Under the pieces are notes generated by a model. The model saw only the letters and a program-made list of their open reading frames with translations, was not told where the DNA came from and searched no databases. A program made the position numbers and the translations under genes. A DNA stretch of 64,000 nucleotides from Phycisphaerae bacterium (GTDB lineage: Bacteria > Planctomycetota > Phycisphaerae > Phycisphaerales > UBA1924): contig JAUHXM010000002.1 of the NCBI GenBank assembly GCA_030426605.1, forward strand, positions 1 through 64,000. Reading direction: 5' to 3'. This document shows positions 1 to 8,612 of the stretch, in pieces (the first letter of the stretch is position 1; each line of letters starts with the position of its first letter).

Positions 1-1
1 G

Positions 2-1210
2 GCGGCGGGCTTCGCTCAGGCGGGCCCGACCGTGACGTACGAACGTGTGCCTTCGCCGGCGATGAGCGCCCTCGACATCTCGCCCGACGGCCGCTTCGTC
101 GTCGGAGCCGTCGATCAGGACGGCGACAATCTCGCCGACGGCACGTACCGGTGGGACCGCGTGACGGGCGAGTTCCTCGTCCTGCCGAGTGAAGGGCTCA
201 ACGCGGTCGCGGTCTCCGATGACGGGCAGACGATCGTGGGGGACATGCCCGACCCCGCCGACCCGGACCCGGAACTGGGGATCGTGGCCGCGATGTGGGA
301 GCCGGGCACGCCGTCGTCCCGCGTGGGCACGTGGCAGAGCCTCGGGTATCTCCCGAACGCGAGCGAATGCCCGAGCCGCAGCAATTCCTACGACCTCAGC
401 GCCGACGGGTCCGTCGTCGTCGGGCTCAGCTGGGACGGGTGCAGCGGGCGCGGGTTTGTCTGGAACGAGGCCGCGGGCATGCAGGAGCTCCAGGCGCTCG
501 GCTTCGGCGGGAACCGCGCTTCGGTGGTCTCGGCGGACGGCTCCGTCGTCGCTGGGTTCGCCCAGGGCACCTTCGCCCGAACCCCGGCGATTTGGGACGG
601 CAACACGCTTTTGGGCGAGTTGATCGATCCGTCGGCGGATCTCCAGGGTGAGCTGACCGGGATGAACGACGACGGATCGATCATCCTCGGTACCGCCTAC
701 ATGGGTGCCCCCGACGCTGTCTACGACGCCGTCAGGTGGACGCCCGCCGACGGGCTCGAGGTGATCGGGACGGGCTCACTGCTCGACGGGTGGGCGGGCC
801 GCGCCCAAGACATCGCCGACGACGGCACCGTCATCGGGTTCGACCACTTGTTCGGAAACCGGCGTGCTTGGATCCAGCCGCAGGGGCAGGGCGATCTGCT
901 TCTCCTCAACGATTGGGTGCCCGACCACGGGACCGATGACCTGATCGTCCCGACCGCCATCACCGCGGACGGGCGTGCGTTCGTCGGGTTCGCGATCGGG
1001 ACGACGCGGTGGGTCGCGTGGGTTGTGACGGTCACGCCGGAGTGCGCCGCCGATGTGGACGGCAACTGCACGCTGAATATCGATGACATCGACGCGTTCG
1101 TCGCGGCCTTCCTCGGGGGCGACCTCTCGGTTGACTTCGACGGCAACGGCACGCTGAACATCGACGACATCGACGCGTTCATCGCCGCGTTCCTCGCGGG
1201 ATGCCCCTGA
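2..1210 (+). CDS. secreted HAF-repeat-like protein with C-terminal dockerin-like module (5' partial)
   Basis: The ORF track starts at a GTG at 32, but the frame is open to the window edge. The upstream codons read AAGFAQAGPTV, which looks like the end of a signal peptide with cleavage after AQA, so the true start lies left of the window. The body carries about seven repeats of the form (A/S)xDGxxVVG (for example SADGSVVVG, SDDGQTIVG), as in HAF/beta-propeller-like extracellular repeat proteins. The last ~55 residues hold two calcium-loop motifs of the type DxDGNxTLNIDDIDAF, ending in a C-terminal GCP. The same module ends two other proteins in this window (39896 and 47036). It is probably exported and surface attached; its ligand is unknown. 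Confidence 0.8.
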   Translation, partial: AAGFAQAGPTVTYERVPSPAMSALDISPDGRFVVGAVDQDGDNLADGTYRWDRVTGEFLVLPSEGLNAVAVSDDGQTIVGDMPDPADPDPELGIVAAMWEPGTPSSRVGTWQSLGYLPNASECPSRSNSYDLSADGSVVVGLSWDGCSGRGFVWNEAAGMQELQALGFGGNRASVVSADGSVVAGFAQGTFARTPAIWDGNTLLGELIDPSADLQGELTGMNDDGSIILGTAYMGAPDAVYDAVRWTPADGLEVIGTGSLLDGWAGRAQDIADDGTVIGFDHLFGNRRAWIQPQGQGDLLLLNDWVPDHGTDDLIVPTAITADGRAFVGFAIGTTRWVAWVVTVTPECAADVDGNCTLNIDDIDAFVAAFLGGDLSVDFDGNGTLNIDDIDAFIAAFLAGCP

Positions 1211-1773
1211 TCGAGCCGGGGGTCGCGTCGGCTTCCCCGGTCCCGCTCGGTCGCGCGGGCGGGCTCTGAGCTCGGCCGCGTCTGACCGCGTTCGGGCTCG
1301 CGATCCCAGCTGGGCGCTCCCCAGGAGCGGCGTCGGCAGCCCGCCGAGCGCCCGGCGATGCTTCCAAGCCGTGTGCGCGCAGGCCTCGCCCGTTTCGGGC
1401 GTGGCTGTGTGCGCGCACGGCGGATGAGCGAGACAGGGACGTACACCAACCCCCTGTCGTGCGCCGCAAGCCCATGCTTCGGAATAGATTCGGTCGTTCG
1501 GCCGTACCGCTCACGCCGGAGACGCGCCCGATCACCGTACGGGGGCGGTGGTGCCCGGCTCGTGCGAAACGCGCGCAGCCGGGGCGATACCAGGCAGTTG
1601 GGTGCCTCGCGACCGCGAGCCGTCGCCGTCCACAGGCAGTATGAAACACGATTCATCGCGTGCTCATGCCGTGTTCAAGCCGCGGCCCGATTGTTCTGTT
1701 GACCGGCGCGGAGGCCCGCCGGCATGAGCCGCACCGCTGCGGATCAACGTCGGCCTCATCGGAAGGACACGAC
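1211..1773. other. intergenic region with a 10-bp inverted repeat in the downstream leader
   Basis: I see no convincing gene in this 563-nt gap; the listed ORFs are arginine-rich shadows. The only structure found is a perfect inverted repeat, GCTCATGCCG at 1662-1671 and CGGCATGAGC at 1720-1729, about 45 nt before the start of the PRC-barrel gene. It could be a leader hairpin or an operator. No tRNA or recognised riboswitch was seen. Confidence 0.4.
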
Positions 1774-3408
1774 ATGAATCGCCGTCAATACACGACTCGT
1801 ACCCTGACACTCGTTGCTGGGCTGGCCGTCTCCGCGATGCCCGTTCTTGCGGGTCCGGAATCGAACGCGCGCTCATCGAAGGGCGAACCTCAGCGTTCGT
1901 ACGTGGAACGATCGCTGGACCAGGCCGCTGAACATCGCCGCACACTCGCGTTCGCCGAATGGAGCGAGCTCGTCGGCACCGAGGTCGTCAACCGCAACGG
2001 CACATCGCTGGCGACGGTGAACGATCTGATTATCGACCGCGGCACCGGCCGGATCATGTCCGTCGTGATCCGCGACGGCGGGCTCCTCGGCCTCGGCGGC
2101 AAGCTGGTCGCCGTCCCCTACAGGGCGTTCGAGTTCAACAGCACGCCCGCCGAGCTCGTGCTGGATGTGACGCCCGAGCACCTCGAGCAGGCCCCCGAGT
2201 TCCGAGCGGAGAATTGGATCGAGCTCGATTCCGCCGATTGGACCGACGAGCTGCGCGAGTCGTACCAGGAAACCGTCCGCGGGATCGACGCCGACGCGCG
2301 TGACCCCTTCGCGCGGGGCGTTAAGGATGCCGACACCGCCGAGTTCTCCGGCCATATCACCGCTGTCCGCCGCGTGCAGACCATGGGCGGCGACGAGAAC
2401 GTCGAGATCGACATCCGCACCGAGGACGACGCCACGCGCACCGTCGTGCTCGGCCCGTCCTGGCACGTCATGAGCAACCCCGCGGCGCCCATGCGCACCG
2501 CGAAGATCAGCGTGACCGCCTACGAGCTGCCTCGTGACGCGAAGGGCCGGCTCGTCGCGAAGTCCGTCGAGGTGAACGGCGCCAAGCTCCCGTTGCGCGA
2601 CAACAAGGGCAACGCGATGTGGTACACCGGCGACCACACGTCCTCGGCCTACGGCGATGACGCGATGACGCCCATGCTGCGCATCACGGACCTGATCGGC
2701 AAGGACGTCAACGCTCGCGGTGAGGACGGCGGGGAGATCATCGGCGCGATCCTGGAGCTCTCGTCCGGTCGTGTCGCGATGCTCGAGCTCGACCCCGACG
2801 AAAATATCCTCGGCATCGCCGACGAATCGAAGTGTCTCCCCTGGACCATCGCGGCGGTGGGGGACGAGAGCGTCGGTGTGGACGCGGACCGCGACATGCT
2901 GCTCGCCAGCAGGCCCATGCCCGAGCAAACCCGGATGTTGTCCACCCCGACCGAGCTGGGCTCGATCTACAGCGCGTTCCGGGTCGATGTCGCCGAGTTC
3001 AAGCCGCTCGATCGCTCCGAGAACACGGCCCGCAAGCAGGTCCTGAACTGGTCGGACCGCGACGAGATCGTCCGGGCGTATCAGGCGGGCGAGAAGCAGA
3101 CCGTCACGGGTAAGGTCCGTGCCGTGTCGAGCGGCCCGCTCGGCAGCACGGAGCGCGACATGCGGTGGGTCACCCTCTCAACCGACCGCGGCGAGCGGGA
3201 AATCGTGCTCGGCCCCGAGTGGTTCGTCGATCAGCGCGGCCTCGATCTCGGCTCTGGTGATGAGATCACCGTGCACGCGAAGCGGGCCCGGGTCGGTGAC
3301 CGGTTCGTGCTGATCGCATCGTCGGTCGAAAGTGCCGACGGCACGTCGTGCACGCTCTGGAGCGATGAGCGCCCGGCGTGGAAGGCAAGCATGCACAAGG
3401 GCGGGTAA
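1774..3408 (+). CDS. secreted protein with two PRC-barrel domains
   Basis: 544 residues. The start at 1774 is preferred over the track start at 1660 because GGAAGGA precedes it and it begins a clean signal peptide (MNRRQY...ALAGP, cleavage near residue 29). A PRC-barrel domain at about residues 64-125 contains GTEVVNRNGTSLATVNDLI. A second, diverged copy (GKDVNARGEDGGEIIGAILEL) lies at about 305-370. Each copy is paired with a beta-rich segment containing TVVLGPSWHV or EIVLGPEWFV, so the protein is an internal duplication. PRC barrels are usually cytoplasmic RNA- or photosystem-associated folds; export of this one is unusual. A hairpin at 3426 ends the unit. Function is unknown. Confidence 0.8.
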   Translation: MNRRQYTTRTLTLVAGLAVSAMPVLAGPESNARSSKGEPQRSYVERSLDQAAEHRRTLAFAEWSELVGTEVVNRNGTSLATVNDLIIDRGTGRIMSVVIRDGGLLGLGGKLVAVPYRAFEFNSTPAELVLDVTPEHLEQAPEFRAENWIELDSADWTDELRESYQETVRGIDADARDPFARGVKDADTAEFSGHITAVRRVQTMGGDENVEIDIRTEDDATRTVVLGPSWHVMSNPAAPMRTAKISVTAYELPRDAKGRLVAKSVEVNGAKLPLRDNKGNAMWYTGDHTSSAYGDDAMTPMLRITDLIGKDVNARGEDGGEIIGAILELSSGRVAMLELDPDENILGIADESKCLPWTIAAVGDESVGVDADRDMLLASRPMPEQTRMLSTPTELGSIYSAFRVDVAEFKPLDRSENTARKQVLNWSDRDEIVRAYQAGEKQTVTGKVRAVSSGPLGSTERDMRWVTLSTDRGEREIVLGPEWFVDQRGLDLGSGDEITVHAKRARVGDRFVLIASSVESADGTSCTLWSDERPAWKASMHKGG

Positions 3409-3425
3409 CCACACGCCCCGTGTGT

Positions 3426-3460
3426 GAACCCGGTGTGGGGCTCGTCCTCACACCGGGTTC
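3426..3460. terminator. hairpin between convergent genes
   Basis: Perfect 12-bp inverted repeat GAACCCGGTGTG / CACACCGGGTTC with an 11-nt loop. It lies 17 nt past the PRC-barrel stop and between convergent genes. The following T-run is weak, so it may be bidirectional or Rho-assisted. Confidence 0.65.
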
Positions 3461-3628
3461 CGTTCCGGCGGGGGTGGTTGTCGCGCGGGTGTTCGTCCGC
3501 GGACCGATGGTGGGTTCGGCCTGACGGTCGAGAATCCGACGCGTGCGAGACAACCTCGATGCCCCCATGCCCGGGGGTCGGGCACTCAAGAGAGCCCGGC
3601 CCTCGGGCTCCTTCGTGCGCTTCGCGTG

Positions 3629-4513
3629 CTAGACGGGGCTCGGCGCGGCGGGCCCGTGCGCCGCGACGCTGGAATCGGCCGCGGGGACAAGCCCGAACAA
3701 GCCGATCATGGTGCGTGGCTCACCCTTGACCTCCGGGTCGGGGGTCGCCGTGAGGCGGACGTGCCATTGCGATTCGAGCCCGCTCAACGAATAGCAGGCG
3801 TGGAGCAACTCGCCGCGCGCCGCCCGAGTCTGTGCGCTCGCGGACAGCGCCCGCGCCGCGTCGGCGCCGACCAGATCAGTCCAGGACCCGAAGTCTTGGA
3901 CGCGACCCAGCCCCGCCGATCGGAAGGCCTCCTGGAACCCGTGCGACCACACGATGGTGCCGCTCGCGACCTCCCAACGGACCGCGCACGCCTTCGCCGC
4001 CGTGATCGACTGACGGAGGCGTCGGTCACGGACGGTCAGTTCCGCCAGCCTGGTCTCCATGCTCTGTCGCTCGGCGTCGGCGATCTTGGCCGATCTCCCC
4101 TGCTCCTCGACGGTCCGCTCGAGCGTGTTGTACTGCGTGTGCATCTCGGGCAGCCGCAGGGCACCCGGCAGCATCCTGATGACGAGCACCGCGGTGGTGA
4201 GCGAGACCGCGGCGGTGACTGCCTTCATCACGCCGCTCACGCGGTACGCGGGCCACCAGAAGATCGCCGCGTCGATCGCGTGGGTGATCCCGCACGCGAG
4301 GATAAACGCGACGAACATCCAGCCGACACGCGGCAGCCGTGTCTTACGCTGATACAACAGGACGATCGCGAGCGACGCCGGGATCGAGACGTACGCGACG
4401 AAGATCGCGAGATCCGACACGATGTGGAGCCAACCCTCGAACAAGCCCCAGTTCCCGCAGTGCCATCTCGACGGGTAGTCCGACGTATCGAAGAGCTTTT
4501 GGATAAAGGTCAT
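3629..4513 (-). CDS. ETR1-type ethylene/copper-binding-domain membrane sensor with PAS-like domain, no kinase
   Basis: 294 residues. The N-terminal ~120 residues form three membrane helices matching the plant/cyanobacterial ethylene-receptor sensor domain. D34, Y41, P45, I71, C74 and H78 reproduce the spacing of ETR1 D25, Y32, P36, I62, C65 and H69; the last two are the Cu(I) ligands (CGITH here). The leading RWHCG...GWLH segment resembles bacterial versions of this domain. A short coiled coil (~125-165) and a PAS-like domain (~170-280) follow. The protein then stops: there is no HisKA or HATPase domain, unlike most family members. It is divergent from the ANTAR regulator at 4660, with a 146-nt shared promoter region. 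The domain match is strong; ethylene as the physiological ligand is inference. Confidence 0.8.
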   Translation of the reverse strand: MTFIQKLFDTSDYPSRWHCGNWGLFEGWLHIVSDLAIFVAYVSIPASLAIVLLYQRKTRLPRVGWMFVAFILACGITHAIDAAIFWWPAYRVSGVMKAVTAAVSLTTAVLVIRMLPGALRLPEMHTQYNTLERTVEEQGRSAKIADAERQSMETRLAELTVRDRRLRQSITAAKACAVRWEVASGTIVWSHGFQEAFRSAGLGRVQDFGSWTDLVGADAARALSASAQTRAARGELLHACYSLSGLESQWHVRLTATPDPEVKGEPRTMIGLFGLVPAADSSVAAHGPAAPSPV

Positions 4514-4659
4514 TGGGTGAAACTCCGGGCGCTCCGCGGGGTCCGAGGCGTGAGCGGGCCCGTATGCCGCCCGACGGCCCGGGCCGCCTGCGCCGCACTA
4601 CACTCGCCGCCGAACCGAGGCACGCCGTGCCGCGTGACAGGTCGCTCAGGGGGTTTACG

Positions 4660-5238
4660 ATGGACGAACAACTCCGCGTCACGATCGCGCACGGCGACTA
4701 CGGGACGCTGCGGTCGGTTGAAGAGTCGCTCCCGGCGTGGTGCTCGCTCGTCACGGCGTGCAACACGGCCGCCGAGCTGAGGTCCGCCGCCCGAACCGAC
4801 CGCCCGGATCTCATCATCTCCGGTGTGGTGTATCCCGACGGCGACGGCATCGACGCCTGCATCGAGATCGGGCTCGAGCGTCCCATGCCCGCGGTGATCG
4901 TGACCGCGCGGCGATCGATGGAACTCGTCACGAAGGCGATGGAGGACCACGTGATGGCGTACCTCATCGAGCCCGTGACCAAGGAAGACCTCGAAGCCGC
5001 CCTGATCGTCGCGTGGTCCCGGTTCCAGCAGCTCGAGGCGCTCGAGCGGGAGGTGGGGGATCTGCGTGAGGCCCTCGCCGCGCGGAAGCTCATCGAGCAG
5101 GCCAAGGGCGTGCTGATGGCGCGGGAAGGGCTGAGCGAATCGGACGCGTTCGCGCGGCTGCGAACCGAAGCGCAGAACGACCGCCGGCCCATGAGAGACG
5201 TGGCGCGCGATATCGTGGAAGCTCAGACGATCGATTAG
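4660..5238 (+). CDS. ANTAR-domain RNA-binding antiterminator with degenerate (pseudo) receiver
   Basis: 192 residues. The start at 4660 (AGGGGG upstream) is chosen over 4513 because the extra N-terminus is non-homologous. Residues ~5-120 have a receiver fold, but the phosphoacceptor Asp is Gly55 (LIISGVVYP), the acidic pair is Ala10/His11, and the Lys before the conserved Pro is Glu104. Phosphorylation is therefore unlikely, as in AmiR. After a coiled coil (~122-140) comes a canonical ANTAR domain (ARKLIEQAKGVLM ... AFARLR ... DVARDIVEA). ANTAR proteins bind paired hairpins in mRNA leaders and prevent termination. The divergent kinase-less sensor at 3629 is the obvious candidate partner, by analogy with AmiC-AmiR; this is inference. 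No dual-hairpin RNA target was recognised nearby. Confidence 0.85.
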   Translation: MDEQLRVTIAHGDYGTLRSVEESLPAWCSLVTACNTAAELRSAARTDRPDLIISGVVYPDGDGIDACIEIGLERPMPAVIVTARRSMELVTKAMEDHVMAYLIEPVTKEDLEAALIVAWSRFQQLEALEREVGDLREALAARKLIEQAKGVLMAREGLSESDAFARLRTEAQNDRRPMRDVARDIVEAQTID

Positions 5239-5374
5239 TTCACCGGGGGGTTCCCGCCGCATTCGTGTGACCCTCAGGGCTCACCGATCCGGGTCGGCGA
5301 ACTGGATTGTGGGTCCCGGCGGCGTCGGCAGGACTGGTGAAGTGTAGGGCGTGCGAGCGTCGGGCGGTCAAACC

Positions 5375-6838
5375 TCAGAACACGGGCAGGTCCACGCTGA
5401 ACTCCGCCCCACGTGGGTCGAGGTTCCGCACCCGGATCGTCCCGCCGTGCAGCTCGGCGATGCCCTGCGCGATCGCCAACCCGAGCCCGTGCCCCCGCTC
5501 ACGGCGGACCTCATCCGTGCCCTGCACGAACCGGTCGAAGATCTTGTTGATCAGCTCGGGCGGCAGGCCGGGGCCATGGTCCTGGACGTCCACCGTGAAC
5601 CGCTCCCCCTGCACCGACGCGACGATCCGGACAGACTCCTCCTCGGGCGAAAACCGGATCGCGTTTCGGATCAGGTTGTTGACCATCGTGCGCAGCAGAT
5701 CGGGGTCCCCCTCGAGCTGGGCGTCCAGCCCGGCTTCGTCCGCCGCGAGCACCGGGTCGAGCCGAACCGCGTGCTGTTCCGCCGCGGCCAGGCAGTCCTC
5801 CACCGCGTCCATGACCAGCTCGTTCGCGCCGCACCGCTTGGGCGCCCTCGGGTTGCCCCCGTCGCGGACCCGAGCCAGCGTGAGGAAGCTCTCGACGAGC
5901 CGCCCGAGCTTGCGCATCTCCTCCTCAGCGGACTCGACGAACTCCTCCGCCTCCTCGGAGAGTGAGCCCCGGTCGATGGTCTGCGCTTCGAGCAGCAGCG
6001 TCGCGATCGGCGTCTTGATCTCGTGCGACACATTCGAGAGGAACCGAGCCTGCGACGCGAACGCGCGGCTCAGCTGCGACCGCGCGTCCTCGAGCTGGGC
6101 CGCCAACCGCTGGACTTCGGGGCCCGCATCGGCGAGCCCGTTCTCGTCGGGGTCGTTCAGCCGGTCAAGCTGCTCGGGGAGGAGGCTCGTCGCCAGACCC
6201 GACAGACGCTTGAACGGTTCGACCGCGATCCCCGCGATCAGCCAGCCGCTCACGAGGCTCGCGATCACGCCCAGGGCCCCCGCGAACATCAGCACCCGCA
6301 CGACAAGCCCGATCTGCTGATCGACCCACGTGCTCGCCACGAGCACGACGACCGCGACACCATCCTCCTCGGTGGGCACCGCGACCAGGTACGTGGGCAT
6401 GTCCGGATCCACGCCGAGGATCTTGGCTGCCTCGGGTCCCGGCCGCATCACGCTCTCGGTCCGCAGGTCCGACTGAGCGATCAGGCTCTCAACGAGCCGC
6501 GGCCAGCGGGGGATGTCGAACACCCTGCTCTCGCCCTCGCTCGTGACGACGTCGATCGCGATCCGCTCCAACGACAGCACGTCGAGCTCGATCCGCGCGA
6601 TGTGATCGAGCGTGTCCGGCGTGATCGGCCGCCACTCGTTGTCCAGCTTGGCCTCGATCAGGGCGGTGCGTGTGAGGAGCCGCTCGTGGAATGCCTGCAT
6701 GGTCACCGCGCGCTGGTACCACCAGAACGCAAACCCCGTCACGAACAGGATGAGCGTGAAGATCGCGACAACCCACAGCGTCAGGCGCGCACGCAGCGAG
6801 ATCCGCCACCGGCCCCTGTCGTTCGCGGGACGTGCCAT
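5375..6838 (-). CDS. sensor histidine kinase, two transmembrane helices, HAMP, HisKA, HATPase_c
   Basis: 487 residues. TM1 is at ~17-41, a periplasmic loop of ~135 residues follows, TM2 is at ~178-205, and a HAMP-like linker follows that. The H-box is SNVSHEIKTPIA with phosphoacceptor His272, the N-box NNLIRNAIRFSP, and the G-boxes DHGPGLP and GHGLGLAIAQGIAELHGG, all intact. It starts 2 nt after the stop of the response regulator at 6841, so the two are cotranscribed and probably translationally coupled. Architecture and partner resemble the CusS/heavy-metal family, but the loop gives no metal-binding signature I can read, so the signal is unknown. Confidence 0.92.
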   Translation of the reverse strand: MARPANDRGRWRISLRARLTLWVVAIFTLILFVTGFAFWWYQRAVTMQAFHERLLTRTALIEAKLDNEWRPITPDTLDHIARIELDVLSLERIAIDVVTSEGESRVFDIPRWPRLVESLIAQSDLRTESVMRPGPEAAKILGVDPDMPTYLVAVPTEEDGVAVVVLVASTWVDQQIGLVVRVLMFAGALGVIASLVSGWLIAGIAVEPFKRLSGLATSLLPEQLDRLNDPDENGLADAGPEVQRLAAQLEDARSQLSRAFASQARFLSNVSHEIKTPIATLLLEAQTIDRGSLSEEAEEFVESAEEEMRKLGRLVESFLTLARVRDGGNPRAPKRCGANELVMDAVEDCLAAAEQHAVRLDPVLAADEAGLDAQLEGDPDLLRTMVNNLIRNAIRFSPEEESVRIVASVQGERFTVDVQDHGPGLPPELINKIFDRFVQGTDEVRRERGHGLGLAIAQGIAELHGGTIRVRNLDPRGAEFSVDLPVF

Positions 6839-6840
6839 CG

Positions 6841-7515
6841 CTACTCCATGATCCCGAAGCGGTAGCCGGCGCCTTTCACCGTGTGGATGAGCTCACGCTC
6901 GAACCCGCGGTCGATTTTCTTCCGCAGCGCCGAGATGTACACGTCGATCACGTTGCTGCCGGGGTCGAAGTTCATGTCCCAGACCTTCTCGCCGATCTGG
7001 GCCCGGCTCAGCACGCGGTTCTGGTTCCGCATGAGATACTCGAGCAGGGCGTACTCCTTGTTGGAGAGCTCCTCGCTCGTCTCGCCGCGGGTCGCGACGC
7101 GCGTGTAGAGGTCGAGTTCGAGATCGTCGCACTTGATGACGCGCCCCTCGCTCGCCTCGCCCCGCCGAAGCAACGCTCGCAGACGCGCGAGCAACTCCTC
7201 GAACTCGAACGGCTTCGTGAGATAGTCGTCCGCGCCGGCGTCCAGCCCGCTCACCTTGTCTTCGGTGCTCGAGAGGGCGGTCAGCATCAACACCTTCACG
7301 TCAACGGACCGCCGACGCAGATTCCGGCAGACCTCCACGCCGTCGCGGTCCGGCAGCATCAGGTCGAGCACGATCGCGTCGTACTGCCCCCCCGCGGCGA
7401 GGTCCTCGCCCTCGAACCCGGTATGCGAGACATCCACGGCGTACCCGTTCTCACGCAGGCCCCGCTCGATCCCCGCCGCCATCTTCGGATTGTCTTCGAT
7501 CACGAGAATGCGCAT
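6841..7515 (-). CDS. OmpR/CusR-family response regulator
   Basis: 224 residues. The start at 7515 (MRILVIEDN), with GGAGC upstream, is chosen over 7542 because the receiver begins there. The receiver is intact: acidic pair in IEDN, phosphoacceptor in IVLDLMLP, Lys in LTKPFEF. The C-terminal winged helix ends VIDVYISALRKKI...HTVKGAGYRFG. The VWDMNFDPGSNVIDV segment is close to CusR/CopR-type copper regulators. It is the first gene of a two-gene operon with the kinase at 5375. Copper or another envelope stress is plausible but unproven. Confidence 0.92.
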   Translation of the reverse strand: MRILVIEDNPKMAAGIERGLRENGYAVDVSHTGFEGEDLAAGGQYDAIVLDLMLPDRDGVEVCRNLRRRSVDVKVLMLTALSSTEDKVSGLDAGADDYLTKPFEFEELLARLRALLRRGEASEGRVIKCDDLELDLYTRVATRGETSEELSNKEYALLEYLMRNQNRVLSRAQIGEKVWDMNFDPGSNVIDVYISALRKKIDRGFERELIHTVKGAGYRFGIME

Positions 7516-7753
7516 GCGTGCTCCGGTCATCGCGCCGGGCATCGGCGCGAGCGATCGATCATTCGCCCAGCATTATTACGGCTCGAACCCGCCCGCACCC
7601 CTCAGATTCCGCCGCGGCCGCGGATTCGGGGCCACACGGCGCCCGCTTAAGGGTGTTTTCATCCAGCCATCACCGGGCGTCCATGCTGGCTCCCCATACT
7701 TCTCCCATCGCCAGGCGGGGGGCGGACCTCCCCGCCGCACAGAAAGGGAAGCC

Positions 7754-7933
7754 ATGCAATCAGAAACGACACACGAAACCCCCCGACGCACCGGGTTCAT
7801 CATCGTCGCCGCCACACTCGCGGCGCTGTCGGGCGCCGTCGTCAGCGGGTGCAACACCGTCGAGGGTGCCGGTGACGATATCGAGGCCGCCGGGGACGCG
7901 ATCTCCGACACCGCCCGCGACGCGAACGACTGA
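7754..7933 (+). CDS. entericidin-like small lipoprotein
   Basis: 59 residues. The start is set by AAAGGGA just upstream and by a complete lipoprotein signal: basic N-terminus, hydrophobic core, and a VVSGC lipobox with Cys at about residue 33. The mature part is CNTVEGAGDDIEAAGDAIS, the entericidin A/B signature. Entericidins are small envelope lipoproteins linked to stress or lysis. It is first in a run of four small genes (7754-9071), each with its own strong ribosome-binding site. Confidence 0.85.
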   Translation: MQSETTHETPRRTGFIIVAATLAALSGAVVSGCNTVEGAGDDIEAAGDAISDTARDAND

Positions 7934-8082
7934 CCCCCGAGCGTCACTATGAGCACCGATTCATGCTGAGGACATGCGGTTCTCAGACGCACGAACGAAA
8001 GTAACCACTGGAAACACGAGGCGGGCACGGGCATGCCGACCGACCCGTCCATCAACGAACCCGGCACCAGAAAGGAAACGTC

Positions 8083-8259
8083 ATGTTGGGCATGGCACTC
8101 GCGTTCTTTATCATCGCCATCATCGCCGCGGTCTTTGGCTTCGGCGGGATCGCCGGCGGTGCCGCCACGATCGCACAGGTCTTGTTCTTCCTGTTCATCG
8201 TGCTCTTCCTGCTCTCGCTCCTGTCGGGCCTGGCCCGTCGGGGCAAGGCCGCCGCATGA
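8083..8259 (+). CDS. DUF1328-like small membrane protein
   Basis: 58 residues, below the ORF-track cutoff and missing from it. AAAGGAA lies 6 nt before the ATG. The protein is two hydrophobic helices around a Gly/Ala hinge ([15 protein letters not shown]), ending in a basic Arg-Arg-Gly-Lys tail. This is the pattern of the YtjA/DUF1328 family, often found among stress genes. It sits between the entericidin-like gene and an acidic lipoprotein gene on the same strand. Biochemical role unknown. Confidence 0.85.
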   Translation: MLGMALAFFIIAIIAAVFGFGGIAGGAATIAQVLFFLFIVLFLLSLLSGLARRGKAAA

Positions 8260-8329
8260 CGCACCGATCCGCCCGGCTCGGCCCGGCGTCGTGCAGGGCC
8301 GCCCATCACACCAACTCAAGGAGCAACCC

Positions 8330-8542
8330 ATGAAACGCAAAGCCTGGAACACAACGCTCCTCGCGGTGTCCGCGACGGCCCTGCTCGGCGCCGGGTCGAT
8401 GATCGCGGGCTGCGAGGAAGAAGACCCCGTGGACGAAGCCGTGGACAACGTCGAGGACGCCGTCGATGACGCCTCTGACGGGATCGAGGACGCGGCCGAC
8501 GACGTCGGTGACGCGATCGAAGACGCGACCGATGACCCCTGA
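8330..8542 (+). CDS. small acidic lipoprotein with helical repeats
   Basis: 70 residues. AAGGAG precedes the ATG. A lipoprotein signal ends at MIAGC (Cys28). The mature chain is almost entirely Asp/Glu/Ala/Val in a repeating pattern (VDEAVDNVEDAVDDA), which predicts a strongly acidic amphipathic helix. It resembles an extended entericidin-type peptide. It lies in the 7754-9071 cluster. Function unknown. Confidence 0.78.
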   Translation: MKRKAWNTTLLAVSATALLGAGSMIAGCEEEDPVDEAVDNVEDAVDDASDGIEDAADDVGDAIEDATDDP

Positions 8543-8612
8543 TCCGCGCATCCCGATGCTCACGCCGCACCTCGCACGACTCCACACGACCGAACCTCAA
8601 AGGAGGCAACCG

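Noticed and set aside
4600-4660. GGCACG-C-CGTGCC hairpin before the ANTAR gene as an ANTAR target site
   Set aside because: Single hairpin with a tiny loop; ANTAR targets are paired stems with hexanucleotide loops.
3626-4780. 384-aa plus-strand ORF opposite the ETR1-type sensor
   Set aside because: Shadow composition; the opposite strand has a precise ethylene-binding-domain match.
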